Source: a virus. From it: 46,182 nt of DNA. The stretch spans positions 1 through 46,182 of the IMG/VR virus record IMGVR_UViG_3300021961_010701, one strand, 5' to 3'. A program made the position numbers and the translations under genes. Below, piece by piece: positions 31,652 through 40,018 of the stretch; position 1 is the first letter of the stretch; each line of letters opens with the position of its first letter. A model generated the notes under the pieces. The model saw only the letters and a program-made list of their open reading frames with translations, was not told the DNA's origin and ran no database searches.

Positions 31652-32971
31652 ATGAGTGTTCCTTTAGATAGATTGTACCACTATATTCAAGATGTTGCTG
31701 AACAAATTCGCGGTGATCATGTAATAATTTATCGATTTTATCCCCATGGATCAAAAAATATTGAAGATTTAAAAATGTTAGGTGATGTTGGGCCTTATGG
31801 GAAAACTTTAGATCCGGAAATAATATGTTATGATCAAGAACCATTGAATTATGATTTTTATCAATGTGTTGATGCAAAATTTAACAATGAATACAAAAAA
31901 ATATTTAATGTAGAATTAAAAATTTTTAAATCGTTAAATCTTAGATATCTCGGTTATTCAAATATGTACGATAAATGTTTGCTTATTCACAGTGAAAAAA
32001 ATTCAGTTGAAGTTGAAAAATATAAAAACGATCAATTTATACCAGTTTATTATTGGTCGCATGCGTTAATTGCACGAGATTGGTTTCGCTACGCAAAACA
32101 CATTAGTATAAAACCTGAGAAAGAACAACAAGAATTTTTAATATACAATCGTGCGTGGGGCGGTACAAGAGAATACCGAATCAAATTTGTTGAATTGCTA
32201 CAGCAAAATAATTTGCACAATAATTGTAAAACTTCTTTCAATTCAACAGACCCAGAACACAATATACATTATACCAACCATGTGTTTAAGAATGTGTTAT
32301 TTAAACCAAAAATTATTCTAGACACATTTGCTACAACGTCAGCATCCAGCAATTCAAGTGCAGATTTTGACATTAGTGATTATGCTAACACAAAATTTGA
32401 AGTAGTACTTGAAACACTTTTTGACGATAGCAGAATACAACTTACAGAAAAAGCACTCAGACCTATTGCTTGCGGGCACCCGTTTATATTAGCGTCAACG
32501 ACTGGTAGTCTTGCTTACTTGCGTGATTACGGATTTAAAACATTTGATGGTATAATAGACGAATCATATGATCTTGAAAGTGATCCTGTTAAACGCTTGC
32601 AAATGATCGTTGTTGAAATGAAAAAGATTACACAATGGACGGCTGAAGAACAACAACATAACTGGAATAAAATTAATCAAATAACAGCACACAACAAACA
32701 ACATTTTTTTAGTGAGATGTTTGAGAATCAAATTATTGATGAGCTAAAATATAATTTAAAAACAGCATTAAACGAATTAGAAAATACTAACACCAGCAAG
32801 AATTTTTTAGAGGCACGAAAAAACTATTATAAACTAATTCAAACAATTGATCCAGTAGAAGATGAAAACCGCAGAAAATGGAGGAAAGAAAATAAAGAAC
32901 AACTAATGCAGACACTACTCAAAGCAAGGAAGTATTACCGCCGCTATTTAAAATCACAAAGAGACAGCTAA
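31652..32971 (+). CDS. Glycosyltransferase-like phage protein
   Basis: A 439-residue protein of a phage family I would call GT-B-like. The C-terminal half carries F-E-V-V-L-E-T-L-F-D, then T-E-K-A-L-R-P-I-A-C-G-H-P-F-I-L-A, a layout seen in nucleotide-sugar binding domains, and ends in a Lys-rich tail. AT-rich compared with its neighbours. No Shine-Dalgarno is seen for ATG 31652; M42 (31775) is the next option. It may glycosylate a phage or host surface component using the UDP-sugars made by adjacent genes. Confidence 0.6.
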   Translation: MSVPLDRLYHYIQDVAEQIRGDHVIIYRFYPHGSKNIEDLKMLGDVGPYGKTLDPEIICYDQEPLNYDFYQCVDAKFNNEYKKIFNVELKIFKSLNLRYLGYSNMYDKCLLIHSEKNSVEVEKYKNDQFIPVYYWSHALIARDWFRYAKHISIKPEKEQQEFLIYNRAWGGTREYRIKFVELLQQNNLHNNCKTSFNSTDPEHNIHYTNHVFKNVLFKPKIILDTFATTSASSNSSADFDISDYANTKFEVVLETLFDDSRIQLTEKALRPIACGHPFILASTTGSLAYLRDYGFKTFDGIIDESYDLESDPVKRLQMIVVEMKKITQWTAEEQQHNWNKINQITAHNKQHFFSEMFENQIIDELKYNLKTALNELENTNTSKNFLEARKNYYKLIQTIDPVEDENRRKWRKENKEQLMQTLLKARKYYRRYLKSQRDS

Positions 32972-32978
32972 ATAGCGG

Positions 32979-33272
32979 ATGCACCAGAAAAACCTATCGC
33001 AGATGGTAATAGAACTAAAAGAAATTTTTAGTGCAACCAAAAGATTGTCTCCTAAGATTGAATCTAAGTTAGGGACCCGCGATTGTCACGATTACTTAAA
33101 ATCACTGTTGATCAAACATAATCGATTCCAAGAAGGTTTTGACAAAGAAGTGTACATGAAAATCATGCATCTATACATGCTCCATACTGCGGAGTTTGGT
33201 GATTTTGGGGAACCATTGGTTTTAACAGAACCAAATTTGAATACCTACGTAAACAATACCAGTGACCAGTAA
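32979..33272 (+). CDS. Small phage protein of unknown function
   Basis: A 97-residue helical, charged protein (M-V-I-E-L-K-E-I-F-S-A-T-K-R-L), with M9 as an alternative start. No known domain. It lies 8 bases after the glycosyltransferase-like gene. Confidence 0.55.
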   Translation: MHQKNLSQMVIELKEIFSATKRLSPKIESKLGTRDCHDYLKSLLIKHNRFQEGFDKEVYMKIMHLYMLHTAEFGDFGEPLVLTEPNLNTYVNNTSDQ

Positions 33273-33311
33273 AATAGTACTTTTGTACAATACTATTGGC
33301 ATTTAATTGCA

Positions 33312-33339
33312 TTGACACCCGTATAAATATTGTTATAAT
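33312..33339 (+). promoter_or_regulatory. Composite sigma70 and late promoter of the adhesin gene
   Basis: TTGACA (33312-33317), 16-base spacer, TATAAT (33334-33339), with a perfect late box TATAAATA at 33322-33329 inside the spacer. It feeds the LapA-like gene 97 bases downstream. Confidence 0.75.
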
Positions 33340-33435
33340 GATACAGAGGATGTGAGGATTAGGTTCTTCCACTACCTATACAGTCAGCTACACTTATTGT
33401 GAACTGATAGTAATACGTAACAAGGAGAAACCATC

Positions 33436-35261
33436 ATGGCTACAATCGCCACAGTAAAAGAAATAAGCGGCAAAGTTCTTGCCCAAGCACAAGACGGAAG
33501 CATTCGTGAATTAAAAGTTGGTGATGCAATAGCTGACACCGACAAAATCATAACGGGACAGGGCAGCATTGTTCTTGCTGATGCAAGCGGTGAGACACTT
33601 GCATTAGAGCCCGGACAAACAGTAGCAATAGACAACTCTGTATTCAACACAGAACTGCTACCCACAGCAAAAGAAGCAGCAGTTGCCAACTCTGCTGATA
33701 TTAATTCAGTTATACAATCATTAGACGGTAGTGGTGATTTATTAGAAAACTTAGATGCAACTGCTGCTGGTTTGGGCGCAGGAGGCGGCGAAGGTAGTGG
33801 TAGTAGTTTTGTACAACTATTACGCATTGCAGAGGGAGTCAATCCACTGTCCTTTAACTATAACTTCACTCCTCCAGGAAGACCAGAAGTGCTAGTTGGT
33901 GACGCATTACCGACAGAACAAGAACCATCAACAGTAACAGAGCCGCCCGCAGAACCCCCAGCAGAACCAGTTGTCGCTATCACATACGAATACTATACAG
34001 AAGTTACAACAAGCACAGTACCAGGCGACACAACTTACGGATCTTGGACAGAAGTTGGACGCAACACAACTACAGATACATCAACTACTGCTGATGAAGA
34101 TAATAAGCAAAATGTAGTTACTACAACTACCACAACCACTGTTGACTTGTCACGTGACGTAACAACGTCAGAAATTACAACTACTACAACTACTACATAC
34201 AAAGTAGAAGTTACAACAACAACCAATCCAGACGGAACTGTTACAGTATCCAGGGCTGACCCAGTTGTTGATAATGTTGAGACTAGCACAGAAACAACAA
34301 CAACTACAACGCAACAAACCAATCAAGAAGTATCAACTGATACCAACGTTGATTATGATCCATGGCCAGCGGAACCAGTTGTTACTGTAACATACGAGTA
34401 CTACACAGAAACCACAACTGAAAGAACACCGCTGGAAACAGTATATGGTGAGTGGGCAGAAACTGGTCGTAATACAACTACAGAAACCACAACAACCGCT
34501 GATGAAGAAAATGAACGTGATATTATCACCACAACTACAACTACAACTGTTGATTACTCCAGAGATGTTACCACTGGTGAACTTGTAGTAACAACTACAA
34601 CAACATATCAAGTTACTGTAACTACAACAACCTATCCAGACGGAACATCAAGTGTTGTTAGAAGCGATCCTGTTGTTGATGGTGTTGATAGCAGTGAGCA
34701 ACCCAATACTAACACAACCGTAGAAACTGATCAGGAAGTGTTAACTGATACTGACATCGATTACACGCCCTGGCCTGTAGAGGAAACTGGTGAAAATTGG
34801 TTTATGTCTCAAGGCGGAAACAACAGCGATCAAGCATACACATTGGAAGAGGAAGAGCCAATATCGTTTAATGTACAGTTCCAAGATCGTTCCGGAGAGC
34901 AGTTGGGTAAAATTGCTGATGGTGAATCAGTAACACTAAACATCAAAGTAACCGGCGATCAAGAAGCACTTGCGCTGCTTGATATACTTATGTTAAGGCT
35001 GCAAAAGGCTTTAGTGCAACTTGGGAACTAAATGATGATGAACTTGAAATATTGTTAACCAATACTTCGGGCAAAGATCAGAACTTGCAGGGCAATCCTG
35101 TCGATGTTGAGTTTAAAGTTGGTGATGACGGGTTAGTTGGCACAAACACCAGTATTGGATTTGACATTGATACTGCTACGCTAGGTGGTGTTTGGGAAAC
35201 TAATGACCAAGTTAACTACTTGATCAATGATATAATTAAAAAGGGTGGTGCTCCGGACTAA
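33436..35261 (+). pseudogene. LapA-like adhesin with LapG site, frameshifted
   Basis: A secreted-adhesin-like protein. Residues 1-115 form a LapA/RTX-adhesin retention module (A-T-V-K-E-I-S-G-K-V, G-D-A-I-A-D-T-D-K-I) with the LapG diAla cleavage site T109-A-A-G. Two Thr-rich repeats of about 137 residues follow (aa 177-313 and 314-450), each with T-Y-E-Y-Y-T-E and D-P-V-V-D. Frame 1 ends at TAA 35029-35031 as 531 residues; the protein clearly continues in the -1 frame to 35261. The break fits a 2-base AT insertion near 34980-34990. AAGGAG precedes ATG. A sequencing error or A-AAG slippage are alternatives. The intact form would be about 608 residues. Confidence 0.75.
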
Positions 35262-35303
35262 AATATTGGTGTATCAATAGCCACTTAATTAAAAAATTTA
35301 TTC

Positions 35304-35311
35304 GGTAAATA
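35304..35311 (+). promoter_or_regulatory. Weak late-like box before the lipase
   Basis: GGTAAATA, two mismatches to the T4 late consensus, 26 bases before ATG 35337. Confidence 0.35.
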
Positions 35312-35336
35312 TTTTGATATTTTCCGGAGAATAAAA

Positions 35337-36077
35337 ATGACACCAAAAGAAATACTACCGTATGCTAAGATAGCCAGGGACACTTACCTTAATCCAGACA
35401 AAGCAACAGGGGCGTTTAAAGAATACGGTTATTCTATTCTTAACTTTTTTGACAAAAAGGGCGCCCAAGCATATTTGTTAACTAACGGAAAAGAACGAGT
35501 ACTGTCGTTTCGCGGTACTGAAGTTAAACAAAAAAGCGACATACTTGCTGATTTAACTTCGGGTAAAAACAAAGAAGAAAACGGTTCCCATGTACATGTT
35601 GGCTTTCGAAAAGAAGTTAATAAATTATGGGATGACATATTACTTAACTTAAACAAAGACGGAAATAATTTACCACTAGTAATAACAGGACACAGCCTTG
35701 GTGCTGCAATGGCAACCATTATGGCTTCTAGACTGTCGTTTCGCGGCTTAATTAATGTTAACGCATTAGTTACATTTGGCTCTCCAAGAGTTGGCACTAA
35801 AGCCTTTGTTTCGGCATTAAAAGTACCCCACACACGAGTTATCAATTGCTGTGATGCTGTTACCAGAGTCCCACTTTATATTATGAAATTCCGTCATCAT
35901 GGTACAATACTGTACTTAGATTACCACGGAAACGCCCGCCATTCTGCTGGATGGAGATTGTTATGGGATCAGATTCTTGCAAGAAAACGTGCACTAGAAA
36001 AAAGACAGTACTTTAGCAGCGTCTATGATCACTTTATGGACAACTATGTGCATAAATTAAAGCTAGCCAGCATGTAA
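35337..36077 (+). CDS. Class 3 lipase
   Basis: A 246-residue alpha/beta hydrolase of the lipase class 3 family. The nucleophile elbow G-H-S-L-G places S120, with A-L-V-T-F-G-S-P-R-V-G next to it; D173 and H232 (V-Y-D-H-F-M-D-N-Y) complete the triad. It has no signal peptide. GGAG stands before ATG 35337. Placed between an adhesin and a holin, it could hydrolyse membrane lipids during lysis or entry; that role is inference. Confidence 0.82.
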   Translation: MTPKEILPYAKIARDTYLNPDKATGAFKEYGYSILNFFDKKGAQAYLLTNGKERVLSFRGTEVKQKSDILADLTSGKNKEENGSHVHVGFRKEVNKLWDDILLNLNKDGNNLPLVITGHSLGAAMATIMASRLSFRGLINVNALVTFGSPRVGTKAFVSALKVPHTRVINCCDAVTRVPLYIMKFRHHGTILYLDYHGNARHSAGWRLLWDQILARKRALEKRQYFSSVYDHFMDNYVHKLKLASM

Positions 36078-36083
36078 AATATC

Positions 36084-36410
36084 ATGAGACAATTTTTTGT
36101 ATGGATGCAGAAGCATGATGGGTGGAAATCCGTTATGGCTTCTGTTTATGCAATCATTTGTTTATTTGACTTTGTTGTAGTGCCAACTTGGATTGGTATT
36201 ATGCGAAAAGATTTAGATAAAAGTATATTTCTTGCTGGCAATGTAAGTCAGCAAGTTCAAGTAGAATTAATAAAAGCAAACTTCAATCAGCACGATCCGT
36301 ATACCCTACGAGGTGGGGGAATGTTTCATCTTGCGTTTGGCGCATTACTAACAGGTAGCGCACTAAGCAGAAGAAGAGAAATTTCAGAAAACGAAGACGC
36401 TGCCAAATAA
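36084..36410 (+). CDS. Holin (T4-like three-span type)
   Basis: A 108-residue holin-type protein. The N-terminal W-M-Q-K-H-D-G-W, a first span (V-Y-A-I-I-C-L-F-D-F-V-V-V), and the R-G-G-G-M-F-H-L-A-F-G-A-L-L-T-G segment match holins of T4-like aquatic phages. It would open the inner membrane for the endolysin at 39161. A gap of 6 bases from the lipase gene supports shared transcription. Confidence 0.78.
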   Translation: MRQFFVWMQKHDGWKSVMASVYAIICLFDFVVVPTWIGIMRKDLDKSIFLAGNVSQQVQVELIKANFNQHDPYTLRGGGMFHLAFGALLTGSALSRRREISENEDAAK

Positions 36411-36411
36411 A

Positions 36412-36663
36412 ATGTCGTTATTACGGCTCGCTAATGGTATTATTGAAGCGCACAAAACCACAAATCCGCGGGTAATTTCGCTAGTTGACCAAATAAATAA
36501 CTATACGTTCGATGAGCACACTAGAACGGCAACTCCTAGCGAGTTTATAGCTGTACTACGCAACGAGTTGGACAGCATTGATGCGGCCGCTGAAGTTAAG
36601 CAAGCGTTGCTTGATTTGCTAGAACAATTAAAAAAATATATGCAAGCGGATAAAAATGATTAA
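36412..36663 (+). CDS. Small soluble protein in the lysis region
   Basis: An 83-residue helical protein with no span and no signal, sitting 1 base after the holin stop and overlapping the channel gene by 8 bases. It could be a holin regulator; unknown. Confidence 0.55.
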   Translation: MSLLRLANGIIEAHKTTNPRVISLVDQINNYTFDEHTRTATPSEFIAVLRNELDSIDAAAEVKQALLDLLEQLKKYMQADKND

Positions 36664-37177
36664 AAATTTAGTGCGATGGTTAGCAAAAATAACAACAGTA
36701 ACACCACAACAAGCATTTATGACTTGGTATCTAATGGTGTGCATTCAAACAGTTTTAATTTCTATTGCAGTATATTTTGATGCACATCGTTTAATTTGGC
36801 AACATGACCAAACTAAACTTAGTTTTGTTATTGTTTTAATGTGGGTATTAGGATCTGTATTAATTGGATTATGGCACAGAAAAACCACTGCGTCCGACAT
36901 ACAAAACAATTCTAAAATTGGATGGTATTTGGCAGAAACTTGCCTAGCATTGGGTATGGTTGGAACGGTGGCTGGCTTCTTATTAATGCTCGGGACTGCA
37001 TTTAGTCACATCGACGTTTCCAATACACAAAGTTTACAAACAGCACTGGCCAGCATGGCGTTGGGAATGAGTACAGCATTGTATACCACACTGGTTGGTT
37101 TAGTTGCAAGTATATTCTTAAAGAGTCAGCTGGTGAACTTGGAGCATTACGCTGATGGACTCGCCACAAAAGTTTAA
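36656..37177 (+). CDS. MotA/TolQ/ExbB-like proton channel protein
   Basis: A 173-residue multi-span protein with hydrophobic stretches at about residues 23-41, 56-74, 93-112 and 137-160. The last two (L-A-L-G-M-V-G-T-V-A-G-F and A-L-G-M-S-T-A-L-Y-T-T-L-V-G) are the MotA/TolQ/ExbB signature, with the Thr and Gly residues that line the channel. It overlaps by 23 bases the ExbD-like partner. It would pass protons to power the partner's periplasmic domain; target unknown. Confidence 0.78.
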   Translation: MIKNLVRWLAKITTVTPQQAFMTWYLMVCIQTVLISIAVYFDAHRLIWQHDQTKLSFVIVLMWVLGSVLIGLWHRKTTASDIQNNSKIGWYLAETCLALGMVGTVAGFLLMLGTAFSHIDVSNTQSLQTALASMALGMSTALYTTLVGLVASIFLKSQLVNLEHYADGLATKV

Positions 37178-37862
37178 AAGTACTGTAGCATTTACAGACT
37201 TGTTATTCAACATTCTTGTTGGATTCGTATTTTTATTCTTAATTGCGTTCTTAATGATCAACCCCGTTGCTAAAAAGGGTGACATTATTACTCCTGCTGA
37301 ATTTATTATTGCACTAACGTGGCCTGAAGATTCGGCTGACGATATCGACATTTGGGTTCGTGGTCCCGATATGAACGTTGTGGGATTCACAAGAAAAGAC
37401 TCACCACTAATACACTTAGATCGAGACGATCGTGGTGTTCTTGAAGACAAAATGGAGATTGACGGTAAGGAAGTGATTATAAAAGTCAATAGAGAAGTAG
37501 TAACCGTCCGCGGCAAGATGCCTGGTGAATATTATATTTCTGTACACTGGTATAGAAAACCAGTGTTTAAGGATCACGAAAAAGATTTTAAAATGTACGA
37601 CAGTTTGCCAGTTACTGTTGAGGTACAGAAGATTAATCCTTACTCAATAATTTACAAGCAAACAAAGAATTTTACTGACGAAGGTGAGGCACGCAATTAC
37701 TATAAATTTACAGTAAATGCCGACGGGAACGTTTCTAATGTTACTGAAACAGATGAGGACATTGTTCCAGTATTAACAAAGAAATACTCAGGACGGTTGG
37801 TGCGTCCTTATGCTGCTCCAGAGCCAACTAATTCATCTTTGCCTGCCCCAGAAGGAATATAA
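37155..37862 (+). CDS. ExbD-like protein with DUF2135-like periplasmic domain
   Basis: A 235-residue protein. The span at about 16-36 is preceded by D15 (A-F-T-D-L-L-F-N-I-L), the protonatable Asp position of ExbD/TolR/MotB. Residues about 48-155 resemble a YfaP/DUF2135-type beta domain (A-L-T-W-P-E-D-S-A-D-D-I-D-I-W-V-R-G-P-D). The rest is a flexible tail. It pairs with the channel gene and precedes a two-span protein. A pmf-driven envelope motor of unusual architecture is the inference. Confidence 0.68.
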   Translation: MDSPQKFKSTVAFTDLLFNILVGFVFLFLIAFLMINPVAKKGDIITPAEFIIALTWPEDSADDIDIWVRGPDMNVVGFTRKDSPLIHLDRDDRGVLEDKMEIDGKEVIIKVNREVVTVRGKMPGEYYISVHWYRKPVFKDHEKDFKMYDSLPVTVEVQKINPYSIIYKQTKNFTDEGEARNYYKFTVNADGNVSNVTETDEDIVPVLTKKYSGRLVRPYAAPEPTNSSLPAPEGI

Positions 37863-37866
37863 AAAT

Positions 37867-38307
37867 ATGTTAGCACTTGCAATTTTTAGTTTAATGCTGT
37901 TGACCATAATTGTGTTAGTTGTTATGATCAAAGAAAAATGGAACCCAATACTAATGTCCATCCTGGTTCCGTTCTTGTTATTCAATGTTGCGTTTAGTTG
38001 GCATACGGTAAATGACTTGTGGGGACAACCCAAAGATGGTTTGCCCGAAGACGACTCTTTTCGAGTTGTGTATGCTAAAAATGCCAAGCCCTGGATTTAT
38101 CTACTAACTATAGAACCCGATGTTGATTATCCAGTGTTCCGTCGTATTCCCTGGACCAAGCAGTCGCAAGAACAACTGGAAAAAGGTACCAAGGCGCAAA
38201 AAGAAGGCAAGCGCATGGTAGCTAAAAAGAGCAAAACACCAACCGACGCAGATACGCAAATCGAGTTGTATGAATGGGATGCACAAACGGCAATGCCAAA
38301 GGATTAG
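37867..38307 (+). CDS. Two-span membrane protein
   Basis: A 146-residue protein from ATG 37867, 4 bases after the ExbD-like stop. Two hydrophobic spans (about 1-20 and 25-46) precede a charged periplasmic or cytoplasmic tail rich in Lys. Its last codons lie in the first copy of the 26-bp repeat. It probably belongs to the channel unit. Confidence 0.6.
   Translation: MLALAIFSLMLLTIIVLVVMIKEKWNPILMSILVPFLLFNVAFSWHTVNDLWGQPKDGLPEDDSFRVVYAKNAKPWIYLLTIEPDVDYPVFRRIPWTKQSQEQLEKGTKAQKEGKRMVAKKSKTPTDADTQIELYEWDAQTAMPKD
38281..38306 (+). repeat. 26-bp direct repeat, left copy
   Basis: Identical to 39134-39159. It encodes the last residues of the two-span protein (A-Q-T-A-M-P-K-D). Confidence 0.9.
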
Positions 38308-38326
38308 GATTGAAGTCCTAATCCTT
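38299..38326. terminator. Hairpin between converging genes
   Basis: AAGGATTAGGA (38299-38309) and TCCTAATCCTT (38316-38326) form a perfect 11-bp stem with a 6-base loop. It is a likely transcription end between the channel genes and the desaturase, although the T-run is short. Confidence 0.6.
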
Positions 38327-38346
38327 ATCACTATATCAGAATAAAC

Positions 38347-39078
38347 TTAAATTGTCTTTTCCAGCAGCGCAGTTTTATTAAATGTTACTAAACCAAACAG
38401 TGAAAGAAATTTCAAAATCCAATAACCAAAATCAACTTCCCACCACCTTACAGCCATATTAGCCGAAGTTGGCCATTTGTGATGGTTTGCATGTAAGTCT
38501 TCACCTAAATAAGCAAATACTAAATAAGGTATGTTTTTTGATTTGTCAGATTTTGCATTAGGACTGTTAGTGTAACCTGGTATTTTACCATGGGTTACGT
38601 AGTTAAAGGATGTAATAAGGTAATGTGAATTAATACAGGCCAACCAAATTAAAAATCCGATCCAAGAAAATAAAGATACCATAATTACTAGAAATACAAC
38701 CGGCCCAATTGGTAATTTTTCCATTAATTTATCCAATTTAGTAACTGTTATTTTAACATCTTTGGTCCAAGATTCAATTTCTTCGTTGGTCAATCGACGA
38801 CGTTTCAGAAACAAAATATCTGTAAAACTCTTGTGGTGTGGTGAGTGCGGATCTTTATCTGTGTCCGTATATGCGTGATGCATTCTATGTACTGCTACCC
38901 ATACTTTGCCCCAGTCTGTGTAGTATCGTCGTTGACTCATCCAAGCTACTATTTTAATAATTTGTACCATTATTGGATGAAACTCAAGTTGTTTATGGGA
39001 TAAAGATCGGTGAAGGTACGTATTTTGTAACCAAGCCCATAGGACAAAAAAAATATAAGAAATTATAAACGTTAACAT
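38347..39078 (-). CDS. Fatty-acid (acyl) desaturase
   Basis: A 243-residue membrane-bound desaturase of the delta-9 type. The three His boxes are HRSLSH (23-28), HRMHH (64-68) and HANHH (196-200), plus S-F-N-Y-V-T-H-G. Hydrophobic stretches flank them. It is shorter than bacterial relatives (about 290-400). It introduces a cis double bond into acyl chains using oxygen and an electron donor, changing membrane fluidity. It is the only minus-strand gene in the plus-strand 31.7-40.7 kb block and is flanked by perfect 26-bp repeats, so it looks newly inserted. Confidence 0.85.
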   Translation of the reverse strand: MLTFIISYIFFVLWAWLQNTYLHRSLSHKQLEFHPIMVQIIKIVAWMSQRRYYTDWGKVWVAVHRMHHAYTDTDKDPHSPHHKSFTDILFLKRRRLTNEEIESWTKDVKITVTKLDKLMEKLPIGPVVFLVIMVSLFSWIGFLIWLACINSHYLITSFNYVTHGKIPGYTNSPNAKSDKSKNIPYLVFAYLGEDLHANHHKWPTSANMAVRWWEVDFGYWILKFLSLFGLVTFNKTALLEKTI

Positions 39079-39133
39079 AACACTATTTACTATAGAATTA
39101 GAACAAAATAAATATTATTAATGTGTTTATTTT

Positions 39134-39159
39134 GCACAAACGGCAATGCCAAAGGATTA
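39134..39159 (+). repeat. 26-bp direct repeat, right copy
   Basis: Identical to 38281-38306 and ending 1 base before the endolysin ATG. Confidence 0.9.
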
Positions 39160-39160
39160 A

Positions 39161-39625
39161 ATGAAATTATCAGAAAACTTTACATTAGATGAAATGACAA
39201 AAAGTGATGTTGCACTACGCAATCACTTGGACAATACACCCGGAGACACAGAAATTAAAAACATGGTGGCACTGGCCGAAAATGTTTTACAACCAGTTCG
39301 CGATCACTACGGCCGTGGTGTGCATGTTAACAGCGGCTACAGATCACCAGCGGTTAATAGTGCAGCTCGAGGTTCTGCCAGCAGCGAGCATGTTAAGGGA
39401 ATGGCTGCTGATATCGAAATTCCTGGCATTAGCAATGCTGACTTGGCTCATTGGATTGCTGATAATTTAGATTTTACACAATTGATATTAGAGTTTTATA
39501 CTCCAGGCGTACCAAGCTCAGGATGGGTACATGTGTCATATAATCCAGCAAATCTTAAAAAAGAAATGCTAACAGCGGTGTCAAAAGACAAGAAAACTGT
39601 CTACCTGCCCGGATTACAAGCATAG
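39161..39625 (+). CDS. Peptidase M15 endolysin
   Basis: A 154-residue M15-type peptidase (D,D-carboxypeptidase/L-alanyl-D-glutamate peptidase group). The zinc ligands are H77 and D84 in S-S-E-H-V-K-G-M-A-A-D, and H124 in G-W-V-H-V-S. It would cleave peptide stems of peptidoglycan at lysis. No signal peptide, so holin-dependent release is expected. The right repeat copy directly abuts its start; the ancestral gene order was two-span protein then endolysin. Confidence 0.88.
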   Translation: MKLSENFTLDEMTKSDVALRNHLDNTPGDTEIKNMVALAENVLQPVRDHYGRGVHVNSGYRSPAVNSAARGSASSEHVKGMAADIEIPGISNADLAHWIADNLDFTQLILEFYTPGVPSSGWVHVSYNPANLKKEMLTAVSKDKKTVYLPGLQA

Positions 39626-39633
39626 TATAAATA
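39626..39633 (+). promoter_or_regulatory. T4-type late promoter
   Basis: A perfect TATAAATA, 28 bases before ATG 39662. Confidence 0.75.
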
Positions 39634-39661
39634 TCTAACATGGTTAAACAAAGGATGACCT

Positions 39662-40009
39662 ATGAAAAAACTTGTATTAAGTATTCTGCTATTAGCGTCA
39701 TCTGCTGTGCATGCACAGCAATCACCAACACCCGATGCTATTAAATTAACTGTTCCTTGCGCTACGCAGGCAAAAGTTGTTGAAGTATTAAAAGAATATG
39801 ATGAGCGGCCAATGCTTCAAATGGTTAGCACACGGGATAAAGAAGAATTAGTTACAATTATGTTTGTTAATCCAAAAACACTAACATATACTATTGTCGA
39901 ACAAGTTAATGACAAAGTATATTGTGTTACAGGATCAGGCAAGAATGTTATGGTTTATATGGGCGGCGCAGAAGTTAACCCTTCAAAACCACCAAAAAAT
40001 AATTACTAA
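39662..40009 (+). CDS. Small secreted protein
   Basis: A 115-residue protein with a signal peptide (MKKLVLSILLLASSAVHA) and one Cys pair (C29, C91). No recognised domain. It is placed behind a perfect late promoter near the endolysin, suggesting a late periplasmic role. Confidence 0.65.
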   Translation: MKKLVLSILLLASSAVHAQQSPTPDAIKLTVPCATQAKVVEVLKEYDERPMLQMVSTRDKEELVTIMFVNPKTLTYTIVEQVNDKVYCVTGSGKNVMVYMGGAEVNPSKPPKNNY

Positions 40010-40018
40010 TAAAACTAT

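Noticed and set aside
31650-31877. Minus-strand ORF at the start of the glycosyltransferase-like gene
   Set aside because: Shadow of the real plus-strand gene; no ribosome-binding site.
34035-34611. Val/Cys-rich ORFs on the minus strand
   Set aside because: They mirror the Thr-rich repeats of the adhesin gene; composition is a direct complement artefact.
34985-35010. Programmed -1 frameshift at an A-AAG tetramer in the adhesin gene
   Set aside because: Slippage there would join a nonsense stretch (L-M-L-R-L-Q-K) to the good frame; a 2-base indel upstream gives a cleaner fusion, and no stimulatory structure is obvious.
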